This document shows positions 16,802 to 25,366 of a DNA stretch of 36,236 bases, in pieces (position 1 is the first letter of the stretch; every line of letters starts with the position of its first letter). The notes beneath the pieces were generated by a model. The model made no database searches, had not been told where the DNA came from, and was given only the letters and a program-made list of their open reading frames with translations. The stretch covers positions 1 to 36,236 of the forward strand of contig JAGPFR010000024.1 in assembly GCA_018056425.1 (NCBI GenBank). Direction: 5' to 3'. This DNA comes from Lachnospiraceae bacterium. Its GTDB lineage: Bacteria > Bacillota > Clostridia > Lachnospirales > Lachnospiraceae. Made by a program: the position numbers and the translations under genes.

Positions 16802-18567
16802 TGGCCGCCAATTCGATAAGAGAGGACGAGAACATATCGACAGTCAAAAAGTCGGTAACGATAAAAAGACTCCTCAGTTATTTATTCAGATACAAAAAAA
16901 CAATAGTGATCGTAATGTTCATCATGGCATATTGCGTAGCGGTAAGCCTTATCAATCCGCTCATTATAGAATCAGCCATCGATGATTACATCACACCCGG
17001 AAATATCAAAGGCGTGTTCGTACTTGTAGCGATCGCACTTGCGATGAATGCGATCAGAGTAGTCCTGGTTAAGATCAGAATGTATGTGATGAGTAAGATG
17101 ACAAACTCGATCATACAGACGATCCGTGAAGAAGTATTCACACATCTTCAGACACTCGGATTTAAGTTCTTTGATTCCAGACCTACCGGAAAGATCCTGT
17201 CACGTGTAATGGGTGATGTTAATTCGCTCAAGCAGGTGCTCCAGAATTTTGTAATAACCCTGCTTCCCGATTTCATCACTGTTATCGCGGTTATGATCAT
17301 TATGCTGATCAAGAATCCGAGACTTGCGCTTGCGGGAATGGTGGGACTTCCCATCCTGATCGTCGGACTTCTCGTAATAGAGAATCTGTGCCGCGTAAGA
17401 TGGCAGATTCACAGAAAGAAGTCATCCAACCTGAATGCATTTCTGCATGAGGACATATCCGGAATAAGGATCATCAAAACGTTTGCGGCAGAGGATGAAG
17501 CACTTGAGACATTCGATGAACTTACCAAGGAACATCGTGACAGCTTCATGGATGCCATAAGAGTAAATGATGCGTTCAATTCGGTTATTGAGGTAAGCAC
17601 CGCAGTGAGCATAATATGCATGCTCTATGTGGCGGTAACGGTTCTCCATTTGGATGCTTCGAATGTAGGACTCCTGGTTGCATTTTCGAGCTACCTGTCA
17701 CTTTTCTGGCAGCCCATTGCAAATCTCGGAAACTTCTATAACCAGATCATTACAAACCTTGCTGCGGCGGAAAGAGTATTTGAAGTAATGGACCTTGAGC
17801 CCGAGATCAAGGACGGTGAGAAGGTTGGAACAATGCCCGAGATCACCGGACGTGTACGTTTCAGGAATGTAGGCTTTGCATATGAAGACGGAGTTCCCGT
17901 TCTCAAGGACGTAAACTTTGATATCAAACCCGGAGAAACAATAGCACTGGTAGGACCCACGGGAGCCGGCAAGACCACCATCGTAAATCTCATTTCAAGA
18001 TTTTACGATGTACAGACCGGAACCGTCATGGTAGATGACACAGATGTTAAAGATGTTTCTATCGAATCTCTCAGGAGCCAGCTGGGCATAATGACTCAGG
18101 ACAATTTCCTGTTTACCGGAACCATTCGCGAGAATATCAGATACGGTAAGCTTGATGCCACGGATGAAGAGATAGAAGAAGCATGCAGGAAGGTAAATGC
18201 TCATGACTTTATCATGAACCTTGAAAAAGGTTATGAAACGGAGCTGACCGAAAGAGGCGGAGGACTTTCCGCCGGTCAGAAGCAGCTACTTGCCTTTGCA
18301 CGTACTATTTTGTCGGATCCCAAGATCCTTATCCTCGATGAAGCAACTTCATCGATCGATACCAAGTCGGAGATCCTTGTACAGAAAGGTATCGCAACGA
18401 TCCTTAAAGGAAGAACATCTTTTGTAATCGCACACAGGCTTTCGACCATCAGAAATGCCGACAGGATTTTCGTTATTCAAAACGGCGGTATCGCAGAGAG
18501 CGGAAATCATGATGAGCTTATGGCCGCCAAAGGATTGTATTATAATCTGAATATGGCTCAGGCCTGA
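16801..18567 (+). CDS. Heterodimeric ABC exporter, catalytic-site subunit (BmrD-like)
   Basis: 588 aa. A short hydrophilic N-terminus, six membrane helices and an ATPase domain: Walker A GPTGAGKTT, Q-loop MTQDNFLF, signature LSAGQKQL, Walker B LILDEATSSID with catalytic Glu514, H-loop VIAHRLS. LSAGQ with intact Glu complements the LSGGQ/Asp of the partner, giving one canonical and one degenerate ATP site. The ATG shares one base with the partner's stop, and AAAGGAGGTG sits upstream, so expression is coupled. Confidence 0.92.
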   Translation: MAANSIREDENISTVKKSVTIKRLLSYLFRYKKTIVIVMFIMAYCVAVSLINPLIIESAIDDYITPGNIKGVFVLVAIALAMNAIRVVLVKIRMYVMSKMTNSIIQTIREEVFTHLQTLGFKFFDSRPTGKILSRVMGDVNSLKQVLQNFVITLLPDFITVIAVMIIMLIKNPRLALAGMVGLPILIVGLLVIENLCRVRWQIHRKKSSNLNAFLHEDISGIRIIKTFAAEDEALETFDELTKEHRDSFMDAIRVNDAFNSVIEVSTAVSIICMLYVAVTVLHLDASNVGLLVAFSSYLSLFWQPIANLGNFYNQIITNLAAAERVFEVMDLEPEIKDGEKVGTMPEITGRVRFRNVGFAYEDGVPVLKDVNFDIKPGETIALVGPTGAGKTTIVNLISRFYDVQTGTVMVDDTDVKDVSIESLRSQLGIMTQDNFLFTGTIRENIRYGKLDATDEEIEEACRKVNAHDFIMNLEKGYETELTERGGGLSAGQKQLLAFARTILSDPKILILDEATSSIDTKSEILVQKGIATILKGRTSFVIAHRLSTIRNADRIFVIQNGGIAESGNHDELMAAKGLYYNLNMAQA

Positions 18568-18600
18568 TCGGTATTCGTTTTTACAGAAAGGAATACAGTA

Positions 18601-19893
18601 TTGAACGAACTGATAAATGATAATGAACTGATTCCGGTTATTCTCGTGGGACTTCGTACCACTGAGCGTGATGATGAATTCGAGCATGCGATGAACGAGC
18701 TTGTAGCACTTTGCGAAGCCTGCGATCTGGAAGTTCTGGCATCGATGACGCAGAAGCTTGAGCATCCCGATAATGCCACATGGATCGGATCGGGTAAAGC
18801 TGAGGAACTGGCCGAGGAAGTGAGAGTAAATGATGCGGAGCATGTTGTATGTCTCGGAAACCTCTCGCCCGCACAGATGAAGAATCTTCAGAAGATCATA
18901 AAGGTTCCGGTATGGGACAGAACAAATCTCATACTGGAGATTTTCTCCAGAAGAGCAAAAACCCGCGAAGCCAGGCTTCAGGTTGAATCCGCATATCTCC
19001 AGTATATGCTTCCCAGACTTACCGGTATGTGGCAGCACCTCGGCCGTCAGAGCGGCGGCGGTGGCAGCAGGGCCAATAAAGGCGTCGGTGAAAAACAGAT
19101 CGAGCTCGACAGACGTCAGATCTCGCACAGAATAACCGAGTTAAAAAAAGAACTGGCAGAAGTTGAACATACAAGAGATGTTCAAAGGAGCGGAAGGAAA
19201 AGAGACGGATATCCGCATGTAGCGCTTGTCGGATATACCAATGCCGGAAAATCAACTCTCATGAACTGCCTGATCGAAATGACGGGTAAGTCCACGGAAA
19301 AAGTTCAGGAGAAGAAAGTCTTTGAAAAAGACATGCTCTTTGCAACACTTGATACTTCGGTAAGAAAAATCTCCGTTCCCGGCAAGAAGACTTTCCTGCT
19401 TTCCGATACCGTAGGATTTATAGAAAATATCCCCCATGATCTTATCAAGGCATTCAGGTCCACTCTTTCGGAACTTAAATATGCTGATGTACTCCTCATT
19501 GTAATGGATTCATCCGATCCCACTCACAGGGAGCATTTAAAGGTTACCGAAGATACACTGAACGAACTTGATGCGAAGGGTATTCCCAGGATCTATGTAT
19601 ATAACAAATCCGATCTTCGTGATCCCGAAATGACTGTTAAGAATATGCCCGGCAGTGAGTCCGTTTATATCTCTGCCAGGAGCGGATACGGAATAGAAGA
19701 CCTGTTAAATTCTCTCGAGAAGATCTTCTCCGAGGGGGATAAGGATGTTGATACCGTGATTCCCTACACTTCGGGTGACCTTCTTAACAGACTTCACAGA
19801 GAAGCCAGGGTTATCTCCGAAGATTATGTGGAGGAGGGAGTGCATATCAAAGCTAAAGTACCTTCAGTACTTGCAGCTTCCATGGGACTGTAA
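18601..19893 (+). CDS. hflX: GTPase HflX
   Basis: 430 aa from a TTG start at 18601 with GAAAGGA 8 nt upstream. The N-terminal HflX domain includes GSGKAEEL, the linker SGGGGSRANKGVGEKQIELD and a coiled segment. The G domain then has GYTNAGKST (G1), LDTSVR, SDTVGFI (G3) and NKSD (G4). HflX binds 50S and 70S ribosomes, splits stalled ribosomes after heat or antibiotic stress, and can give macrolide/lincosamide tolerance in some bacteria. It follows the ABC exporter by 33 bp, so it may share the attenuator-controlled transcript; this fits a ribosome-stress response (inference). Confidence 0.95.
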   Translation: MNELINDNELIPVILVGLRTTERDDEFEHAMNELVALCEACDLEVLASMTQKLEHPDNATWIGSGKAEELAEEVRVNDAEHVVCLGNLSPAQMKNLQKIIKVPVWDRTNLILEIFSRRAKTREARLQVESAYLQYMLPRLTGMWQHLGRQSGGGGSRANKGVGEKQIELDRRQISHRITELKKELAEVEHTRDVQRSGRKRDGYPHVALVGYTNAGKSTLMNCLIEMTGKSTEKVQEKKVFEKDMLFATLDTSVRKISVPGKKTFLLSDTVGFIENIPHDLIKAFRSTLSELKYADVLLIVMDSSDPTHREHLKVTEDTLNELDAKGIPRIYVYNKSDLRDPEMTVKNMPGSESVYISARSGYGIEDLLNSLEKIFSEGDKDVDTVIPYTSGDLLNRLHREARVISEDYVEEGVHIKAKVPSVLAASMGL

Positions 19894-19922
19894 AAAAAGA
19901 GAGCCTTTACAGGCTCTCTTTT
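19892..19922 (+). terminator. Bidirectional terminator after hflX (cassette boundary A)
   Basis: Stem AGAGAGCC / GGCTCTCT (19898-19905 and 19912-19919) with an A run before and T run after. It serves hflX on plus and the secreted protein gene on minus. A near-identical hairpin is at 21918-21943. Confidence 0.85.
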
Positions 19923-19936
19923 GGTGTCAGGAAATA

Positions 19937-21008
19937 TTAATGTACGAATCCGATGGGAACAGTGGGACAGTACTGTGCTATGTAGCAGGGACCGTACCAG
20001 TTGATATCCTGTGAATACATTGCAGCTGCATTCTCGGGAGTGATGAATGCTGAGAAAATGATTCCCTTATACTCGAAGGTATAGATAAGTGTAACATTCT
20101 CAGCTTTGATCATAGCAGTGATGATCTTAGAGCTTACAGAGGAATTGGTCTTGTACTCAACGGTTCTGTTCTCGTTAACGGATCCGTCAGCGTTGAGTCC
20201 CTGAATTGCAAGGCCGATCTCATTAACTGTATTGTCGATACCTTCATAGAACTCTTTATCTGCGGGTGTTCCTTCGGAAGGAGCACCGGGATTCTCGGAA
20301 GGAGTAGCAGGAGTGCCTGAAGGTGCAGGACTTGCGGGAGCACCGGGATTCTCGGAAGGAGCAGCAGGAGTGCCTGAAGGTGCAGGACTTGCGGGAGCAC
20401 CGGGATTCTCGGAAGGAGTAGCGGGAGCACCTGAAGGTGAAGGACTTACGGGATCTTCTGAAGCTGCAGGACTTGCAGGAGTGCCTGAAGCTGCAGGACT
20501 TGAAGAGGGGGGGGACGGAAACAAAGTTTCCGTATTCCTCAATGTTGAAATCAGCATAATAATTGGAGCATTGCACATCAGGTTCCAAGTTACCGGATCC
20601 CGTAACCACATAATTCGTTCCGCCATACGTAAAACGGAAGGTTCCGTTTATGCTGTCGGATTGTGAAAATGTGCTATGATCGTAATCTGCTTCTACGCTT
20701 CCTTCACAAGTAAAACTCTGACCATTATTTTCATCAAACGAAAAGGTTAACCAAAGGGAATACATATCACAGATGACAGCATCACCTGAATATGTGTATT
20801 CGAATTCACAGTCTTCTTCAATAGGGTGAGATGGATCAAAATCGTCCAGATGCACATCATGCACATAAACAGTCGTGCGTACGGTAACTGCTGCGGGTGC
20901 CTGTGAAGGTCCTTCAGCGTGGCTTACAGATGCGGGGATGATGCTCAGAAGTCCTGCAGCTGCAAGAGCTGAAACACCGGTTAAAATACTTAAGATCTTT
21001 TTGTTCAT
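19937..21008 (-). pseudogene. Secreted Pro/Ser/Ala-rich repeat protein, frame split at an 8-bp G:C tract (possibly phase-variable)
   Basis: The start at 21008 has GAGGAGG upstream and a Sec signal peptide (MNKKILSILTGVSALAAAGL and on to SHA). About 130 residues of a beta-rich domain follow, then on the plus strand eight G at 20507-20514 (eight C in the coding strand). The start frame then runs into an Arg/Cys/Ser-rich nonsense tail, stopping at 20256. Another frame gives a credible Pro/Ser/Ala/Gly linker with three 19-residue repeats and a folded C-terminal domain of about 100 residues ending PIGFVH. With seven C the gene is one 356-residue protein (1071 bp). It may be switched off, frameshifted, or a sequencing error. 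No family was recognised. Confidence 0.75.
20284..20454 (-). repeat. 57-bp tandem repeats (three copies) in the linker of the secreted protein
   Basis: CACCGGGATTCTCGGAAGGA starts at 20284, 20341 and 20398, a 57-bp period that preserves frame (19 residues of the type PSENPGAPASPAPSGTP). Copies 1 and 2 are almost identical and copy 3 has diverged at its end, as expected from recent unit duplication. Confidence 0.85.
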
Positions 21009-21043
21009 TTATAAAACTACCTCCTCAAAAAAACATCCTGCGT

Positions 21044-21072
21044 ATAATAGCTTATTCATTTTTCCTTTTCAA
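21044..21072 (-). promoter_or_regulatory. Promoter of the secreted repeat protein
   Basis: On the minus strand: TTGAAA (21072-21067), 17-bp spacer, TATTAT (21049-21044), each five of six to consensus, 36 bp upstream of the start codon. Confidence 0.6.
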
Positions 21073-21121
21073 GGGGTTTATTAAATTTCTCTAAAATGTT
21101 AATATATTTTTGCTAAACTCA

Positions 21122-21146
21122 TGCATCCGAAGGGATGCAATTTTTG
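21122..21146 (+). terminator. Small hairpin before the mannosyltransferase remnant
   Basis: TGCATCC / GGATGCA (21122-21128 and 21133-21139) followed by a T run. It could end transcripts entering from the left. With no ribosome site before 21170, it suggests the downstream reading frame is poorly expressed. Confidence 0.45.
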
Positions 21147-21169
21147 TGAAGAAAGATTTTTGTTGTCAT

Positions 21170-21895
21170 ATGAATTTTAAAGCTCTGTTCAAACCGTACC
21201 GTCTGTTAATGCTCTTTGTCGCCATTACCTCTGCTTTAGTCAAAATCTTTTTGATCGATTTTGAAAACGGAGAGTATCTGTACTGTCTTTTGTCAGTAGC
21301 TGGCGATATCGTCCTCGCACTTGGCGTTTATGCATTTGTAAAAGAATATCCGGATAAGAATCTTATAGAGCATGCAATCTCAAACAGCATTCATATGCTT
21401 GAGTATCACAGTAACGTAACGGAGGATCACCCTTATGCATCGCCTTGGTACAGCTGGCTTATCGACTGGCATCCCCTTACGGACTTCAGACTTATCATGA
21501 ATGATTACAAAGCCGTCGTTGCAACCTTTATTAATCCCTTTGTATGCTTTGCGGGACTTGCATCGGTAATTCATCACGCATATCTGGCCCTTCGGAGAAA
21601 AGATAACGTATCCGCGTTGCTTCTCGTTTTCTACATATGCATGCTTCTTCCCTGGGTATTCATTACGAGAACCGTATTTATATATCAGTACTTCGTATGT
21701 ACCAAGGTTTTGATACTGATGATATGCAGGAGCATTCAGTGCATGGGATTTAAGAGAGAAGAGTCTGTGATAAAGTTCTCGGCAGCGGTTTCGGGCACAC
21801 TTTTCGTCTTGTTTTTCCCTGTTTTGTCAGGAGTTTTGTTTAACCATGACTATGTCGAAAACATACTGTCATTTTTACCTGATTGGTGGTTTTAG
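21170..21895 (+). pseudogene. C-terminal remnant of a PMT-family protein mannosyltransferase
   Basis: The 241 codons from ATG 21170 encode about four membrane helices matching the C-terminal four-helix part of dolichyl-phosphate-mannose-protein mannosyltransferases: SNVTEDHPYASPWYSW, the loop, then LLPWVFITRTVFIYQYF. Full enzymes are two to three times longer, with catalytic acidic residues in the missing N-terminal half. No ribosome site precedes the ATG and a hairpin sits upstream, so this is most simply a 5'-deleted gene. A stand-alone membrane protein is possible but less likely. Confidence 0.6.
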
Positions 21896-21917
21896 AGAAT
21901 GTGATATTTTAAGGAAA

Positions 21918-21943
21918 AGAGAGCCTGTGAAGGCTCTCTTTTT
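21918..21943 (+). terminator. Terminator after the PMT remnant (cassette boundary B)
   Basis: AGAGAGCC / GGCTCTCT (21918-21925 and 21932-21939) then T run; the same stem as the terminator at 19898-19919. Confidence 0.85.
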
Positions 21944-21963
21944 GCGTGAAAACGGATATGGTA

Positions 21964-22029
21964 TTGACGATGCTTTCGGGGGATAAGATAATGTTTTAGT
22001 ACCTGTCCTTCAACCATACTTGAGACAGG
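21964..22029 (+). promoter_or_regulatory. Promoter and leader hairpin of the GH67 gene
   Basis: TTGACG (21964-21969), 17-bp spacer, GATAAT (21987-21992), both five of six to consensus. It is followed by a dyad CCTGTC / GACAGG (22002-22007 and 22024-22029) with an inner TCAA/TTGA pairing. The dyad is just downstream of the expected transcript start, where it could be a repressor site or RNA hairpin. Confidence 0.55.
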
Positions 22030-22105
22030 ATGGTCCGGAGAACACCCTGATATGGTGGAATTTTGATAAAATAGGAAAGAAATATTATAAAGCGAGGGAA
22101 AATAT

Positions 22106-24106
22106 ATGAGTAATTATGCTAAGCTTTGGCTCGGATACAAGAGTAAGAAGGCAAACAGGGATTGTACCTGCCTTAGGAAGATCCGCATTAACGGTGCGGA
22201 TGAAACAGATATTGTAAGTAAGAATGCCGTCAGCGAGTTAAAAGAAGGCCTTAAGGCAATGCTTGATGTTGATCCTGAGATCACATTCGGCACAGCAACA
22301 GCACCTGCCGTTGTTAACTGCGGCAAGGATATCCTGGACAACGAAGAGTATAAGATTTCCATCGATGCGGACGCACTGGTGATTGATGCAAAGAGTTCTT
22401 CAGCAGCTTTATATGCAGCTTTTGATATTCTCAGAACCGTTGCGACCGAGAAGAACGTTGAAGCGGTTTACGCACCGGGCAGATCCGTTCGCCCTTCCAA
22501 TCCTCTTAGAATGCTCAATCACTGGGATAATATGGACGGAAGTATCGAAAGAGGTTATTCGGGTAAGTCATTCTTTTATATTAACAATGAGATCGTTATC
22601 GATGAGCGTACAAGGGACTATGCAAGGCTTATCGCATCTGTAGGGATCAATGCCGTTGTCATCAATAACGTAAATGTTAAGGATGCGGCTTCCTATATGA
22701 TCACCGACAGATACTTTGCAAAGCTTGCAGAGCTCGGTCAGATATTTGCAGAGTATGGTATCGGATTATACCTGAGCCTTAACTATGCATCCACCATTGA
22801 GATCGGAGGCCTCGACAGTGCGGATCCTCTCGATGAGAAAGTTATAGCATGGTGGAAGGAAAAGACAGCCGAATGCTTTGCCAAGATACCCACACTTAAG
22901 GGCTTCCTGGTAAAGGCAGACTCTGAGGGACGTCCCGGACCCTTTACTTACGGAAGAACCCAGGCAGACGGAGCAAATATGCTTGCCGATATCGTCAAAG
23001 AGTACGGCGGTATCATCATCTGGAGATGCTTTGTATATAACTGCAAGCAGGACTGGAGAGATTATAAGACCGACCGAGCAAGGGCAGGTTACGATAACTT
23101 CATGCCCATGGACGGAGATTATCATGACAACGTTATTCTTCAGATCAAGAACGGTCCCATGGACTTCCAGATCAGGGAGCCTATTTCTCCCCTTCTCGGA
23201 GGACTTAAGAAAACAAACCAGATGCTGGAGGTTCAGATCGCGCAGGAGTACACCGGTCATCAGATAGATGTCTGCTATCTCATGCCCATGTTCAAAGAAA
23301 TCCTCGGATTTAAGACATATTGTTCCGATAAGGATGATACCGTTGCTGATATCGTTAGCGGTAAGACATGGGGCAGCAGATTCTCGGGAGTTGCCGCAGT
23401 TACCAATACCGGTAATGATTTCAACTGGACAGGAAACTACCTGGCAGGTGCCAATCTCTTCGGCTTCGGAAGACTGGCTTTCGATACGGATCTTTCTTCC
23501 GAAGAGATTGCGGAAGACTTCATTAAGATGACCATATCCGATGATGAGGAAGTGGTTAAAACAATCGAGGAAATCCTCCTTCCTTCACGTGCCATCTATG
23601 AGAAGTACACCAGTCCTCTCGGAATCGGCTGGATGGTCACTCCCGGACTTCACTACGGATGCAGCGTTGACGGATACGAGTATGACAGATGGGGAACCTA
23701 TCACAGAGCCGATCACTTCGGGATCGGTGTTGACAGAACCGATAAGGGAACAGGCTATGCACTTTTGTACAATGAGCCCAATGCTTCAATGTATAACTCA
23801 CCCGATGAGTGCCCCGACGAGCTCGTACTCTTTTTCCATCATCTGCCTTATACACACAAGCTTCACAGCGGTAAGACCGTTATCCAGCACATATATGACA
23901 CTCATTTCGAGGGATATGATGAGGCTAAGCAGCTTGCTGCAAAGTGGGATACTCTCAAGGGTAAGGTTGATGAAGAAATCTTCGAAAATGTAAGAGAGCG
24001 TTTTGAAAGACAGCTGGCTAATGCGCGTGAGTGGTGCGATCAGGTAAATTCCTACTTCTACCGCAAGAGTGCCATTCCCGATGAGAAAGGAAGACAGATC
24101 TGGTAA
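22106..24106 (+). CDS. aguA: Alpha-glucuronidase, glycoside hydrolase family 67
   Basis: 666 aa, the family's usual length, with no signal peptide. GH67 removes 4-O-methyl-glucuronic acid from the non-reducing end of aldouronic acids made from glucuronoxylan, in the cytoplasm. Key motifs: LRMLNHWDNMDGS, VKADSEGRPGP with acid Glu274, GPMDFQIREP with Asp353 and VQIAQEYTG with Glu381. The spacing 274/353/381 equals that of the Geobacillus enzyme (285/364/392). AGGGA precedes the ATG. It has its own promoter and is not beside other xylan genes, though GH43 is 17 kb upstream. Confidence 0.95.
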   Translation: MSNYAKLWLGYKSKKANRDCTCLRKIRINGADETDIVSKNAVSELKEGLKAMLDVDPEITFGTATAPAVVNCGKDILDNEEYKISIDADALVIDAKSSSAALYAAFDILRTVATEKNVEAVYAPGRSVRPSNPLRMLNHWDNMDGSIERGYSGKSFFYINNEIVIDERTRDYARLIASVGINAVVINNVNVKDAASYMITDRYFAKLAELGQIFAEYGIGLYLSLNYASTIEIGGLDSADPLDEKVIAWWKEKTAECFAKIPTLKGFLVKADSEGRPGPFTYGRTQADGANMLADIVKEYGGIIIWRCFVYNCKQDWRDYKTDRARAGYDNFMPMDGDYHDNVILQIKNGPMDFQIREPISPLLGGLKKTNQMLEVQIAQEYTGHQIDVCYLMPMFKEILGFKTYCSDKDDTVADIVSGKTWGSRFSGVAAVTNTGNDFNWTGNYLAGANLFGFGRLAFDTDLSSEEIAEDFIKMTISDDEEVVKTIEEILLPSRAIYEKYTSPLGIGWMVTPGLHYGCSVDGYEYDRWGTYHRADHFGIGVDRTDKGTGYALLYNEPNASMYNSPDECPDELVLFFHHLPYTHKLHSGKTVIQHIYDTHFEGYDEAKQLAAKWDTLKGKVDEEIFENVRERFERQLANAREWCDQVNSYFYRKSAIPDEKGRQIW

Positions 24107-24121
24107 CCGGGATAATACATA

Positions 24122-25264
24122 ATGAAAGAGATAACCTGTGATGACCTTCGGGCACTGCCGGAAGGATCATACGAATTAATTGATATAAGGGATGAAGGCC
24201 TGATGGCATACGGAATTATACCCGGTGCCGTCAGTGTTCCTACGGATGATGTTTATGAGAGTAAGGCCATTTCCGATATCCCTTCCGATAAAAAGCTGAT
24301 CTTCTATTGCGAGATCGGACGTTTGTCGCGCGCCATAGATGATTCTGCAGAAATACTTCAGGGCAGGGATTGCTACAGTCTTGCCGAAGGGTACGTCGGA
24401 TATGTAAGATCCGGGATCAGCAGTGAAGCGGATAAGGAAGAGAAGAGGAAGAAAGCGGAAGAGAGCATAGCAAAGAAATTCCATAAGCAGCTTTTTTCTC
24501 CTTTTGCAAAAGCGTGCAAGACTTATAAACTGATCGAAGAAGGCGATAAGATCGCAGTATGTATCTCCGGTGGAAAAGACTCTATGCTTATGGCCAAGCT
24601 TTTCCAGGAGATCAAAAAGCATAGACAGGTGAATTTTGATCTGACATTCCTTGTTATGGATCCGGGGTATAAGCCGGAAAACAGATCCCTTATAGAAAGT
24701 AATGCAGAGGCACTCGGGATTCCTGTAACGATCTTTGAAAGTACCATATTTGATACAGTTGATACGATCGAGAAGAATCCATGCTATCTGTGTGCGAGAA
24801 TGAGGAGAGGGTATCTCTATAGCAAGGCCAAGGAGCTGGGATGTAACAAGATAGCCCTCGGTCATCACTACGATGATGTAATCGAGACCATACTTATGGG
24901 AATGCTTCACGGAGCACAGATCCAGACAATGATGCCCAAGCTTCACAGTACCAACTTCGAAGGTATGGAGCTTATCAGACCTCTTTATCTGGTCAGAGAA
25001 AGTGATATCATTGCCTGGCGTGATTATAATGATCTTCATTTCCTTCAGTGCGCATGTCACTTTACGGACACCTGCACAACATGCCATACTGACGGAACGA
25101 CCTCATCTAAGAGGCTTGAGACCAAGAAACTTATAGCAGAACTTAAGAAAACCAATCCTTTTGTGGAATCAAATATTTTCAGAAGTGTCGAGAATGTAAA
25201 TCTCGATACGGTTATCGAATACAAGCAAAAGGGAATCAGACATAATTTCCTGGATGAGTATTGA
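24122..25264 (+). CDS. Rhodanese-TtcA-like tRNA thiolase fusion
   Basis: 380 aa. Residues 1-100 are a rhodanese domain with active-site loop CEIGR (Cys63), which can carry a persulfide. Residues 120-380 are a PP-loop ATPase of the TtcA group: SGGKDS (149-154), CYLC (Cys221, Cys224), LGHHYDDVIETILM and a Cys cluster Cys310, Cys312, Cys318, Cys321. TtcA proteins use a 4Fe-4S cluster held by CxxC plus a third Cys to make 2-thiocytidine in tRNA. The fusion puts sulfur donor and thiolase in one chain (inference). It starts 15 bp after GH67 and is probably read from the same transcript. Confidence 0.85.
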   Translation: MKEITCDDLRALPEGSYELIDIRDEGLMAYGIIPGAVSVPTDDVYESKAISDIPSDKKLIFYCEIGRLSRAIDDSAEILQGRDCYSLAEGYVGYVRSGISSEADKEEKRKKAEESIAKKFHKQLFSPFAKACKTYKLIEEGDKIAVCISGGKDSMLMAKLFQEIKKHRQVNFDLTFLVMDPGYKPENRSLIESNAEALGIPVTIFESTIFDTVDTIEKNPCYLCARMRRGYLYSKAKELGCNKIALGHHYDDVIETILMGMLHGAQIQTMMPKLHSTNFEGMELIRPLYLVRESDIIAWRDYNDLHFLQCACHFTDTCTTCHTDGTTSSKRLETKKLIAELKKTNPFVESNIFRSVENVNLDTVIEYKQKGIRHNFLDEY

Positions 25265-25279
25265 AAAGTGCTTCGGTGA

Positions 25280-25308
25280 TTGATAATAAAACCCAAATAA
25301 GATAAAAT
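25280..25308 (+). promoter_or_regulatory. Promoter of the acyl-CoA dehydrogenase gene, overlapping the terminator stem
   Basis: TTGATA (25280-25285), 17-bp spacer, TAAAAT (25303-25308). The expected transcript start, near 25315, is inside the left arm of the following hairpin. Confidence 0.55.
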
Positions 25309-25356
25309 AGTACTCGGATATGTTAAAAAATTAACTATTCGGGTACTATTTTTTTT
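25307..25356 (+). terminator. Long terminator hairpin between the thiolase and dehydrogenase genes
   Basis: A 14-bp outer stem with two G-T pairs (25307-25320 with 25336-25349) continues into GTTAA/TTAAC (25322-25326, 25331-25335), followed by eight T and directly by GGAGGT, the ribosome site of the next gene. Confidence 0.88.
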
Positions 25357-25366
25357 GGAGGTATAT

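Noticed and set aside
18349-19128. 259-codon minus-strand frame across the ABC-hflX junction
   Set aside because: Spans two strongly supported plus-strand genes.
20284-20454. Possible CRISPR array
   Set aside because: The units are contiguous with no spacers, in frame, and code for a linker.
20256-20506. Arg/Cys/Ser-rich C-terminus of the secreted protein in its start frame
   Set aside because: It is the out-of-frame reading of the Pro/Ser/Ala repeats, so it is more simply a frameshift product than a real Cys-rich domain.
24176-25087. 303-codon minus-strand frame opposite the thiolase gene
   Set aside because: Antisense of a well-supported enzyme; no motifs.
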